From JBBDIJ01 sp040880485 (GTDB taxonomy: Bacteria; Bacteroidota; Rhodothermia; Balneolales; Balneolaceae), in assembly GCA_040880485.1 (NCBI GenBank), contig JBBDIJ010000014.1:41491-105490 (forward strand): DNA of 64,000 nt, given 5' to 3'. The notes beneath the pieces are model-generated. The model made no database searches and was not told the origin of the DNA. It worked only from the letters and a program-made list of their open reading frames with translations. Both the position numbers and the translations under genes were made by a program. Positions 26,168 through 34,279 of the stretch are shown here, piece by piece. Position 1 is the stretch's first letter; every line of letters starts with the position of its first letter.

Positions 26168-26216
26168 TGTCGAAATATGTATAAAATTTCGACATATCAC
26201 AGGGATGTGTCGAAAT
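26168..26216. promoter_or_regulatory. Palindromic operator before the short Fic gene
   Basis: Perfect inverted repeat TGTCGAAAT (26168-26176), nine-base spacer, ATTTCGACA (26186-26194), plus a third half-site TGTCGAAAT at 26208-26216. It lies 24-72 bases upstream of the Fic start codon at 26144. It is probably bound by the HTH that full-length Fic proteins carry at their C-terminus, which this copy has lost. Confidence 0.7.
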
Positions 26217-26222
26217 TATCGA

Positions 26223-26382
26223 CTAGATGTTGTTACACAACCCCTCCAAAAACCTCTCTACCCCCTGAACCTCAATCGTCTCATTCACCGGCCAGGTGAG
26301 CGGGCAGGTTGCGGGGCTGATTTTGAAGATTAATATCCGATTAGTAGATTGGATCACACTGTTATAACAGACTCATTTCTCT
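26223..26382 (-). pseudogene. C-terminal fragment of an unrecognised protein
   Basis: On the minus strand an open frame without start ends in TAG at 26223. It reads ...LIFKISPATCPLTWPVNE, then IEVQGVERFLEGL, and looks protein-like. I cannot name the family. It lies upstream of the short Fic gene and may be the 3' end of a gene removed by the rearrangements in this region. Low confidence. Confidence 0.25.
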
Positions 26383-26443
26383 ACAGATGATTGGCTGATA
26401 AACTGTGGGGGCCTGGTTCTACTTAACCAAAAAATTCGGGACG

Positions 26444-27082
26444 ATGAAAAACAACATGCTATGGCTTGTTTCCGGATTGATCGGAATTGCAATCGCGACC
26501 AGTTTATCTTTTCTATTTGGAAGCCTGTGGGCAGGCTATTTTTCCGCGATGACCGTCGCCATTATGGTTCTCATTCTGATGTCAAACAGCATGATGAAAA
26601 CCATCCATTCAACCGGCATGAAGAGAACCCTGTTGTGCCTGTTTGGGGTTTTAGTCATTTTTCAAGGCTATTATTCGGTCTTGCAATGGAACAGGGCACT
26701 ATTTCAGAAGGAGATTCTCAGGGAGGTTCGCCTTACCATTGATGGCGGCATTGGGCAGGTTGAATCTGAAACGTTGCTTATCCATACACTGAAATCTTAT
26801 TATTTAAGTGAAAATGATTCTACTCTTGAAGAGCATTTTTTGAAGATTGCTGATGGAAAACTTCAGGAAGATGGGTCTATTTCTATAAGATCCTTGCAGG
26901 ATGAGAATGATCTTTCACTATACTATGAGATCCCTTCCACAGATTCAATAGTGATCTATGCAAGTTCGGCAGTGGCGTTGGGAGATGACCCTGAATTCGA
27001 GAACAGAAACGGGAAAGCCGGCCGGTACGAATCGCAAGCTATTTTAACAGAAAAGGGGGTGCGTTATGTTAGACAAAATTGA
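26444..27082 (+). CDS. Membrane protein of unknown function, first of a related pair
   Basis: About 212 residues. Three hydrophobic segments lie at the N-terminus (about 5-25, 28-45, 60-82), followed by a roughly 125-residue polar domain ending in DPEFENRNGKAGRYE. I take the ATG at 26444, which directly begins the charged-then-hydrophobic N-terminus; the open frame extends to a GTG at 26405. No family recognised. The stop overlaps the next gene by 17 bases, and the ends of both proteins share an FENxNGxxGR motif, so they are probably diverged paralogues working together. Confidence 0.65.
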   Translation: MKNNMLWLVSGLIGIAIATSLSFLFGSLWAGYFSAMTVAIMVLILMSNSMMKTIHSTGMKRTLLCLFGVLVIFQGYYSVLQWNRALFQKEILREVRLTIDGGIGQVESETLLIHTLKSYYLSENDSTLEEHFLKIADGKLQEDGSISIRSLQDENDLSLYYEIPSTDSIVIYASSAVALGDDPEFENRNGKAGRYESQAILTEKGVRYVRQN

Positions 27083-27887
27083 TAAGATAAATCCCTGGTT
27101 TTTTATCATAGCAATTGCGCTTGCAATCGAGATCCTGTTCTCTGTGTTGGATTCGTTTCACGGTGTTGATTTCAGTAAATGGGTTGCTGAAATTGGATTC
27201 ATCATCTTATTGCCAGCACTGAAGATCACAGGCTACGAAACCATTCAGGCGATTAACGAATTTAGTGGAGGGGGCAATGTAACAGCAGGGTTCAGCGGAA
27301 TTGCTTTGACCATTGGGTTCAGTATGTTCGTGGTATTTATTTTAACTCCCTTTCTATTACTAAAAGGGTATCAGCAGGCCGATCGATCTGACGATCCCAA
27401 ACAAAGAAGCTTGTCCTGGTTTGCAGGGGCGATATTGATCGTACTGTCGATTTACCCGGTATTGACGACATCCTTAATTGGGACCAAAGTTCTTATGAAT
27501 ATCAATGAATCTTCACAACACAGCCGGGCGCTGGATATGATGCGCTCGGAGTTGATGGATCTTGCTTTTGATGCTTCCTATCGAATATTCCTGCCTGTTG
27601 AACTGGGAGGGGGGAATGGTTCATTCCATGCATTTGAAGATGGTTCGAAAACAATCTCTCTTGAAGATCTTGAAAGTTATTCACCGGATTCACCATTCGA
27701 ATTTCAGATCCATGGAGAAGTTTCAGATTCTTCATTTACCGCCGTTGCGGTTTCCGATCTTCCGGGGAAAAGTGCAGATTTTGAAAATGTGAATGGGGAG
27801 ACAGGAAGACAACAGATTTCTGTAGAAATTACACCGTATGATGAATCTATCTACAGGTTTCAAAACTCAGCAACGCTGTCCAATTGA
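27066..27887 (+). CDS. Membrane protein of unknown function, second of a related pair
   Basis: 273 residues with three or four hydrophobic segments (about 10-26, 36-52, 75-98, 117-138) and a soluble C-terminal domain of about 125 residues. That domain contains ADFENVNGETGRQQ, matching the FENRNGKAGR stretch near the end of the preceding protein. A loop with LMDLAFDASYRIFLP precedes it. I do not recognise a family; the soluble part has a pilin-like alternation of strands and turns, but this is weak. It is transcriptionally coupled to the preceding gene. The reductase gene begins 34 bases downstream on the same strand. Confidence 0.65.
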   Translation: MLDKIDKINPWFFIIAIALAIEILFSVLDSFHGVDFSKWVAEIGFIILLPALKITGYETIQAINEFSGGGNVTAGFSGIALTIGFSMFVVFILTPFLLLKGYQQADRSDDPKQRSLSWFAGAILIVLSIYPVLTTSLIGTKVLMNINESSQHSRALDMMRSELMDLAFDASYRIFLPVELGGGNGSFHAFEDGSKTISLEDLESYSPDSPFEFQIHGEVSDSSFTAVAVSDLPGKSADFENVNGETGRQQISVEITPYDESIYRFQNSATLSN

Positions 27888-27921
27888 ACGGGTGGATCCA
27901 TCAAGGATGTAAAGTATCAGC

Positions 27922-29367
27922 ATGAAGAAATCGTATGACCTGGTTGTAATCGGCGGTGGTGCTGCAGGTTTGACAGCCGCCGGAGTCGGGGTCAGTTTCG
28001 GTGCAAAAACAATGCTGATTGAAAAAGAGAAGCTGGGAGGGGACTGTACCTGGTACGGTTGTATACCAAGCAAGGTATTGTTGAACCTGGCGAAGAATGC
28101 GAAAATCGCAGGTGTTGTGCCGGATTTTGCTGAGGTTCGGAAGAAGCTGGACTCGATCCGGCAGGAGATCTATGAGGATACCGACCATCCGGATCTATTC
28201 AGGAAGATGGGCATTGAGGTAGAGCAGGGAGAGGCGGTTTTTCGCGATCGCTACACGGTGGATATTCGACAGCCGGACGGAACCAAACGTCTGGTGACCA
28301 GCCGCTACTTTATTATCGCAACTGGCAGTCGGGCTCTCATCCCGACAATCCGGGGAATTGACGACACCCCCTTTCTCACCAACCATACCCTGTTTGATAT
28401 TAGTGAAAACCCTGGACGTATGGTCATCATCGGGGCTGGCCCGATAGGGACGGAGATGACCCAGGCATTCCAACGGCTCGGAACCGATGTGACATTGGTT
28501 GATATGCAGAACCGGATTCTCTCCAATGACATTGAAGAGTTTACTTCCATACTGCAGGAAAAAATTGAAGAAGACGGAGTTACCTGTAAACTCGGTTACA
28601 GTATTCGGTCGGTTGAAGGGGATGAGTCCGGTGTGACGGTGACCATAGAGAAAGAGAATAAAACAGATCAGATTAAAGCGGACAAGCTTTTGGTGACTGC
28701 CGGCCGGAGAGCTAATTATGAGAATCTGAACCTGGATGCGGCAGGTGTAAAGGTGAACGAACGAGGCATTCTTGTGAATGACCATTGCCGGACGAGCCAG
28801 CGAAACATCTATGCGATTGGAGATGTGACGGCACTCTACCAGTTTACACATATGTCTGAACACATGGCTAAAATCGCTGTTTCGAATGCACTGCTAAAAA
28901 TACCGATGAAGATCGATCACAAGCATGTCCCCTGGTGCACCTATACCGACCCTGAATTGGCACATGTCGGTTCATCCCGGAAGGATCTGGATGAGAGGGG
29001 TGTCAAGTATGAAGTTTTCCGATTTCCATATAGTAAAATCGACCGGGCTGTGACCGATGGGGCGACGACAGGCTGGATCCATGTCTACGCCAAAAAATGG
29101 TCGGGCAAAATTCTGGGTGCGGATGTTCTGGGGGTTCACGCCGGAGAGATGGTCGGCTACTATGCGCTGGCCATGAAGAACGGGATCTCGCTGAAAAAAT
29201 TTGCCGATACCATCTTTCCCTACCCCGGTTATGGACTGGGTGCACGGAGGGCGGCTGATCAATGGTATGCTAAACATCAGAGCCGAATGGTTGTGAAGTG
29301 GATTCGCCGACTGTTCGGTTACCGAGGCCCGCTGCCCGATCTGAGTGATCCGGGCCGTATTGTCTGA
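27922..29367 (+). CDS. FAD-dependent disulfide oxidoreductase, mercuric-reductase-like
   Basis: Class I pyridine nucleotide-disulfide oxidoreductase of 481 residues. FAD site GGGAAGLTAA (11-20), redox disulfide CTWYGC (Cys42, Cys47), NAD(P)H site IGAGPIGTEM near 177, and second FAD motif YAIGDVT near 297. It lacks the HMA domain and terminal Cys pair of true MerA. The dimerisation-domain His-Glu pair (HPTxxE) is replaced by YPGYGLGARR, so it belongs to an atypical subgroup often annotated as mercuric reductase. It is convergent with arsS, with 28 bases between stops, and this subgroup is often found with arsenosugar genes; that link is contextual. Confidence 0.85.
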   Translation: MKKSYDLVVIGGGAAGLTAAGVGVSFGAKTMLIEKEKLGGDCTWYGCIPSKVLLNLAKNAKIAGVVPDFAEVRKKLDSIRQEIYEDTDHPDLFRKMGIEVEQGEAVFRDRYTVDIRQPDGTKRLVTSRYFIIATGSRALIPTIRGIDDTPFLTNHTLFDISENPGRMVIIGAGPIGTEMTQAFQRLGTDVTLVDMQNRILSNDIEEFTSILQEKIEEDGVTCKLGYSIRSVEGDESGVTVTIEKENKTDQIKADKLLVTAGRRANYENLNLDAAGVKVNERGILVNDHCRTSQRNIYAIGDVTALYQFTHMSEHMAKIAVSNALLKIPMKIDHKHVPWCTYTDPELAHVGSSRKDLDERGVKYEVFRFPYSKIDRAVTDGATTGWIHVYAKKWSGKILGADVLGVHAGEMVGYYALAMKNGISLKKFADTIFPYPGYGLGARRAADQWYAKHQSRMVVKWIRRLFGYRGPLPDLSDPGRIV

Positions 29368-29395
29368 AGGGAACCTGAGTCCAACGTTCGCACAC

Positions 29396-30445
29396 TCATT
29401 TTACTGTGGCTCCCCCGCAGCTGCTCCCTGCACCGGCGGTACAGCCATAGCAGTGCTGGTTGACGAGAATCTCCCGCTCATTGAGTTTTCTCTCATCCCA
29501 GTCACGGATATGGTCCGGAGCGCCCTCTCCGGTTCTCATCTGCAGCATCTGGTTGAAATCACAGTCGTATAGTGAGCCGTCCCATCCGATTGATATGGTG
29601 TTTCTGCACATTACTCCGGCAGCGGCAGAGGGGTTAAAGGAGGTAACCAGCTTCTCCATGTACTCCTCCAGATTCCCGCTCTCGAGCAGAAAATGGAGGA
29701 ATCGGCTGATCGGGAGGTTGATAATGGTAAAGAGCTGGTTGAATTCGATGTCGTGATCCCTCTTCAGGGCTTCTTTAAAATCATTCTCCAGGATTTCCTG
29801 TGAAGAGGGTAAAAAGGCACCCACCGGGTTGTAGACAAGATTCAGCGCCAGGCCGCTCCCATCCCTGCCATAGCCCAGCCCGTTCAAAACTTTCAGCACC
29901 TTGATCGATTTGTCATAGGTTCCTTCGCCTCGCTGGCTGTCTGTTCTTCTTCGGTTATAAAACGGTAGAGAACAGGTGATCTCGGCCCTCCGTTCTGCCA
30001 GGAATTCCGGGAGGTCCCGGAATTTGGGTGTATCCAGAATCGTCAGGTTGGAGCGGACAATTACCTCTCTGCCCAGCTGATGAACCTCCTCCACAAACCA
30101 CCGGAAGTGGGGGTTCATCTCCGGCGCCCCACCGGTCAGGTCAACCGTTTCAATATCACTTTTACGCAAGGCTTTAAGGCACTGCTCCAGGGTCTCTCTG
30201 GTCATGATCTCCTTCCGGTCCGGTCCTGCATCCACGTGGCAGTGCTTGCAGGTCATATTGCACATATAACCGAGGTTGATCTGAAAGATTTCGATGCCCG
30301 TCGGTTTCATCGGGAGAAGTCCGATGCCGTTGAGCTTCTCTTCAAATTTTGTCAGAGACCGGATTCTGTCCGTGTGATGGTTAATCACATCAAGTTGAAA
30401 CGAGGGTTTGGCCAGCTTGCTGGATTGTGCAAATAGTGACTTCAT
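29396..30445 (-). CDS. arsS: Arsenosugar biosynthesis radical SAM protein ArsS
   Basis: Radical S-adenosylmethionine enzyme that, in known arsenosugar producers, adds the adenosyl group of SAM to dimethylarsinous acid made by ArsM. The 4Fe-4S binding motif CNMTCKHC gives C62, C66 and C69, followed by VDAGPDR. A GGAPEMNP strand lies near 120. The family C-terminus CYGCTAGAGSSCGGA is intact and carries further Cys that could bind an auxiliary cluster. The 349 residues are normal. Some relatives are selenoproteins; here no in-frame TGA is used. No arsM is in the window, and this gene lies 11 kb from arsRDA, so the two arsenic loci look independent. Confidence 0.92.
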   Translation of the reverse strand: MKSLFAQSSKLAKPSFQLDVINHHTDRIRSLTKFEEKLNGIGLLPMKPTGIEIFQINLGYMCNMTCKHCHVDAGPDRKEIMTRETLEQCLKALRKSDIETVDLTGGAPEMNPHFRWFVEEVHQLGREVIVRSNLTILDTPKFRDLPEFLAERRAEITCSLPFYNRRRTDSQRGEGTYDKSIKVLKVLNGLGYGRDGSGLALNLVYNPVGAFLPSSQEILENDFKEALKRDHDIEFNQLFTIINLPISRFLHFLLESGNLEEYMEKLVTSFNPSAAAGVMCRNTISIGWDGSLYDCDFNQMLQMRTGEGAPDHIRDWDERKLNEREILVNQHCYGCTAGAGSSCGGATVK

Positions 30446-30596
30446 AGAGTAATTCGGTTTTTCCTGTTCAGTTTTTAAAGATGGTTAAAGAATACCAGTT
30501 CACATAGACCAAATATGGTAAATGACTCTTGTTAAAGTGATTTTTTTTGCATAAACTGAATGAAATATCATACGTTACAATATATAAACAGTCTTT

Positions 30597-30944
30597 ATGA
30601 ATGATAAATCAAACATAGACTGGGTATCAATGAGTGATAGAGCCCTGATGGAGCAGATGGGCGTCTTTGTGAAGCATCACCGTTTGCAGCAAAACAAAAC
30701 CCAGGAAGAGGTCGCGACAGAAGCGGGAATCAGCCGGTCCACTCTGAGCCTGCTTGAACGTGGCGAAACAGTTACAATGACCACATGGATACAGGTGCTT
30801 CGGGTTCTCGACCAGTTGCATGTGATGAACTCATTCCGGGTTCAGGAGGCCGTGAGTCCCATTGCTCTTGCCCAATCAGAGAAAGAGAAGAGACAGAGAG
30901 CCCGCAAGAAAAACCCGCAGGATCAGGAAACGAGTGAATGGTAG
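30597..30944 (+). CDS. hipB: HipB-type antitoxin/repressor (XRE helix-turn-helix)
   Basis: 115-residue DNA-binding protein with an HTH_3 domain at about 17-75 (KTQEEVATEAGISRSTLSLLERGE). It would repress the operon and neutralise the HipA kinase. The C-terminal 40 residues are basic and charged, as is usual for the flexible tail of HipB-like antitoxins. The stop overlaps the start of hipA by seven bases, the standard coupled arrangement. Confidence 0.9.
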   Translation: MNDKSNIDWVSMSDRALMEQMGVFVKHHRLQQNKTQEEVATEAGISRSTLSLLERGETVTMTTWIQVLRVLDQLHVMNSFRVQEAVSPIALAQSEKEKRQRARKKNPQDQETSEW

Positions 30945-32248
30945 CTATGAAAACGGCCTTCGTACACATTTGGGGAGAGATGGTTGGAGCCGTCGCATGG
31001 GATGAGTCGACGGGTGTGGCAAGTTTTGAATATGACGAAGCATTTAAACAGAAAGGGTGGGATCTCTCTCCGTTAAAGATGCCGATTGGTAGCGGGGCCA
31101 ACGTGTTCTCCTTCCCTGAACTGAGAAAAAAACCCGACAGTGCACAGGACTGCTTTTCAGGCCTTCCGGGACTACTGGCCGACACACTTCCCGACCGATA
31201 TGGAAATCAGTTGATCAATAGCTGGCTGGCCCGGCAGGGACGGCCAGAGAATAGTATGAATCCGGTCGAAATTCTGTGCTTTATCGGAACCAGGGGAGTG
31301 GGTGCACTCGAATTTGAACCGGCAACCTTGAGCCATACAAAAAGGGCATTTGATGTGGAGGTGGAGAGCCTGGTAGATATAGCCCGGAAGATGCTGGCCA
31401 AAAGAGAGGGGTTCGAAACCAACCTCCAAAAAGGGGATGAACAGGCCATTCGAAACATTATGAAAATCGGAACCTCAGCCGGTGGGGCAAGGCCCAAAGC
31501 TGTGATCGCTTTTAACAGGAAAACCGGCCAGGTGAAATCGGGGCAGACGAAAGCCCCTCGCGGGTTTGAACACTGGCTCATAAAACTGGATGGCGTTAGT
31601 GATGTTCAGCTCGGAGATAGTTATGGCTATGGCCGTGTAGAGTATGCCTATTACCTCATGGCCATGGAGTGTGGCATCCAAATGATGCCATCCATGCTGT
31701 ATGAAGAGAGTGGCCGGGCCCATTTTATGACAAAACGGTTTGAGCGGGATGGTGCACAGACAAAATATCATGTTCAAACTTTCTGTGCCATTAAGCACTA
31801 CGACTATAATGATGTGAGAAGTTTCAGCTACGAGCAGCTTTTCCAAACCATGCGAGAGCTCAGATTGCCCTATCCGGATGCGGAGCAGATGTTCCGGAGA
31901 ATGGTTTTTAATGTGTTGTCCAGAAACTGTGACGATCACACCAAAAACTTCTCATTTCGCCTGAAAAAGGGTGGAAAATGGGAACTCGCCCCTGCGTATG
32001 ATTTGTGCCATTCATACAGGCCCGAAAGCCAATGGGTAAGCCAACATGCACTCAGTATCAATGGGAAGCGCAAAGGAGTGAGCAGAAGCGACCTGCTGAC
32101 GATAGCCGAATCGATGAATATCAAAAGAGCCGTCCCGATCATAGATCAGATACAGGCCGTGGTGAACCGGTGGAATGACTTCGCAGAAGTTGCTTCGGTT
32201 GAACCAAAACTGCGAGACTCCTTATCTGATACACTCATAGACCTGTAA
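30938..32248 (+). CDS. hipA: HipA-type serine/threonine kinase toxin
   Basis: 436-residue HipA-like kinase; E. coli HipA inactivates glutamyl-tRNA synthetase by phosphorylation and causes persistence. Visible motifs: Couple_hipA N-terminal domain (about 1-110); P-loop-like GTSAGGARPKAV near 182; lysine region HWLIKLDG near 215; catalytic RNCDDHTKNFS near 325; and metal-binding LAPAYDLCHSY near 345. All required residues are there, so it looks active. It overlaps hipB by seven bases. ATGs at 30938 and 30947 are both possible starts. A second, broken hipA-like fragment lies at 35679-35795. Confidence 0.9.
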   Translation: MVAMKTAFVHIWGEMVGAVAWDESTGVASFEYDEAFKQKGWDLSPLKMPIGSGANVFSFPELRKKPDSAQDCFSGLPGLLADTLPDRYGNQLINSWLARQGRPENSMNPVEILCFIGTRGVGALEFEPATLSHTKRAFDVEVESLVDIARKMLAKREGFETNLQKGDEQAIRNIMKIGTSAGGARPKAVIAFNRKTGQVKSGQTKAPRGFEHWLIKLDGVSDVQLGDSYGYGRVEYAYYLMAMECGIQMMPSMLYEESGRAHFMTKRFERDGAQTKYHVQTFCAIKHYDYNDVRSFSYEQLFQTMRELRLPYPDAEQMFRRMVFNVLSRNCDDHTKNFSFRLKKGGKWELAPAYDLCHSYRPESQWVSQHALSINGKRKGVSRSDLLTIAESMNIKRAVPIIDQIQAVVNRWNDFAEVASVEPKLRDSLSDTLIDL

Positions 32249-32295
32249 TCCTCACTTCAGTATTACTTCAAAATCATTGTTTACTATTGTAAAGG

Positions 32296-32985
32296 ATGAA
32301 AATTTTAATCGTTGAGGATAACTACGAACTGCTTGAGAACATGATGTCCTATCTGGGCACTGAGGGCTATCTGTGTGAGGTGGCAACAGATTATGACATG
32401 GCGTTCGACAAGGTGATGAGCTACACCTATGACGTTGTACTGATTGATATTATGCTCCCGGGGGGAGACGGACTTCAGCTGCTCAAAGAGTTGAAATCTG
32501 CTCATGCACAGACAGGAACAATCATTATATCAGCCAAAAACTCACTGGACGATAAAATATCCGGCCTGGAACTGGGTGCGGATGATTATATGACCAAACC
32601 ATTTCAGCTGCCAGAGCTACAGGCCAGGATCAAGGCGGTGATACGGCGTTATACTTTGGGAGGTGTGAAAATTGTCCAGATCAACGAGATCCGTATAGAC
32701 ACTCAATCGATGGAAGTCTGGGTACATGATACCCCGGTCGAGCTGACGCCAAAGGAGTTTGACCTGCTACTCTACTTTGCTTCCAATAAAAACCATGTGC
32801 TTTCCAAACAGACGATTGCTGAACATCTCTGGGGAGATTATGTTGATCACCTGGAAAGCCTGGATTTTGTGTATCAACACATCAAAAATCTTCGAAAAAA
32901 ACTGGTGAGTGCGGGTTCGGAAGATTATCTGGAGAATATCTACAGTATCGGCTACAAACTGAATGTGTCCAGGCATAACGAATGA
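32296..32985 (+). CDS. OmpR-family response regulator
   Basis: 229-residue receiver plus winged helix. Receiver: acidic ED near 7-8, Asp in VVLIDIMLPGGDG near 51, Lys in MTKPFQ near 101. DNA-binding Trans_reg_C domain about 130-225 (VELTPKEFDLLLYFASNKNHVLSKQ). The stop overlaps the start of the kinase gene (ATGA at 32982-32985), so they form a cognate pair. It begins 47 bases after hipA but is probably a separate unit. Confidence 0.95.
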   Translation: MKILIVEDNYELLENMMSYLGTEGYLCEVATDYDMAFDKVMSYTYDVVLIDIMLPGGDGLQLLKELKSAHAQTGTIIISAKNSLDDKISGLELGADDYMTKPFQLPELQARIKAVIRRYTLGGVKIVQINEIRIDTQSMEVWVHDTPVELTPKEFDLLLYFASNKNHVLSKQTIAEHLWGDYVDHLESLDFVYQHIKNLRKKLVSAGSEDYLENIYSIGYKLNVSRHNE

Positions 32986-34262
32986 AACTCATTAACAGAT
33001 TTATTTTCATCTATCTAATTGTAACGGCCATCGTCCTGGGAGTCGGAGGTGTGATCTCATATTTTATTATTAAAAATGAGATCGATTCGGAGCTTGAGCG
33101 ACAGTTTTCTGAACGTGTTGATCGTGCAACCTACCTGATCGACCGGGACAGGCGGTTCAACCCGAACCGGGATGAGGTGGACGGTGATCAGAATATGGTG
33201 ATCAGAAAGCTCGATGACGAGGTGAGGCCCTCAATAGCTTTTACTGATACACTGGTCTGGAACGAAGGGCTTGAGAGGATGGAGAAAAATCGAAAGGTGA
33301 TTGCCTATCGGAGAATCGATGGAAGGTATTATAAGATATCAACATTCGGCCTCATGATCGATTCTGATGATATCACGGAGGCAGTTGTTAAAATACTGCT
33401 CTGGCTCCTTGGCTTGCAGGTAATCGGGGCTATCGGGATTGGGCTGTTTGTCCCGGGCCATCTGTTCAGGCCCTTTCAGGAGACACTGTCACGTATTCGG
33501 GGATTCAAGCTGCAAAAGAGGGAGCCGATTCCAGCCCAAAGAACTCAAATCAGGGAGTTTAACGACCTGAACCTGTTTGTGGAAGAGATGACCCGCAAGG
33601 CCATTTCGGACTACCGAAATCTCAAAGAGTTTGCAGAGAACGCCTCTCACGAACTTCGGACCCCTCTGGCCATCGCAAAGGGGAAATTGGAACTATTGAC
33701 GGAAACAGATCTGGATACCGAACAGTACCGGTATGTGGAGTCGCTTCAAAGGACGGTAAAAAAACTCTCCAGGTTGAGTGAGTCACTGGGTTTGTTAACC
33801 AAAATCGAAAATCACGAATTTTCGAATGGAGAGTGTGTGAACCTTACCCGGCTTATCCGGGAGGGAATAGAGGTCTTCCAGGAATTTATTCATATGAACC
33901 ATCTCGAGGTTCAATCCGATTTGCAGGAGGATGTAATTGTGAATATGCATCCGGCTCTTGCGGAAATTCTCTGGACCAATCTGTTTCAGAATTCGATTCA
34001 GCACAATCTCCCCAATGGTAAAATACATATAGATTTGACCTCATTAACATTGCGAATCTCCAATACCGGAAAACCGTTTTACGGAGACCCCGAAGTACTG
34101 TTTGAGCGATTTAAAAAGTCCGATCAGAGCGACGACTCCATCGGATTGGGACTCTCGATTGTACAACGGATCGTCAAAGAGAGCGGTTTCTGCCTAACCT
34201 ATAAGAATAGCGATGAATGGCACACCATAGAGATCTGGCTGAAAAAGTCGCTTACTGATTAA
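32982..34262 (+). CDS. Membrane sensor histidine kinase, QseC/PhoR-like
   Basis: 426 residues with two membrane helices (about 7-28 and 135-157) around a short periplasmic region of about 105 residues. No typical HAMP is seen. The HisKA motif NASHELRTPLAIAKGKLELL lies near 223. The HATPase part is slightly reduced: the N box reads WTNLFQNSIQHN and the G2 box DSIGLGLSIV, both usable. It is cotranscribed with the upstream regulator and with an outer-membrane-type protein 17 bases downstream, which may be a target or a signalling partner. Confidence 0.92.
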   Translation: MKLINRFIFIYLIVTAIVLGVGGVISYFIIKNEIDSELERQFSERVDRATYLIDRDRRFNPNRDEVDGDQNMVIRKLDDEVRPSIAFTDTLVWNEGLERMEKNRKVIAYRRIDGRYYKISTFGLMIDSDDITEAVVKILLWLLGLQVIGAIGIGLFVPGHLFRPFQETLSRIRGFKLQKREPIPAQRTQIREFNDLNLFVEEMTRKAISDYRNLKEFAENASHELRTPLAIAKGKLELLTETDLDTEQYRYVESLQRTVKKLSRLSESLGLLTKIENHEFSNGECVNLTRLIREGIEVFQEFIHMNHLEVQSDLQEDVIVNMHPALAEILWTNLFQNSIQHNLPNGKIHIDLTSLTLRISNTGKPFYGDPEVLFERFKKSDQSDDSIGLGLSIVQRIVKESGFCLTYKNSDEWHTIEIWLKKSLTD

Positions 34263-34279
34263 CTTCTAAATTAATTCCT

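Noticed and set aside
27922..29367. True mercuric reductase (merA) of a mercury operon
   Set aside because: No HMA domain, no C-terminal Cys pair, no merR/T/P nearby, and an altered HPT..E site.
29396..30445. ArsS as a selenoprotein
   Set aside because: The C-terminal Cys are coded by Cys codons and no in-frame TGA is needed; a standard Cys version explains the gene.
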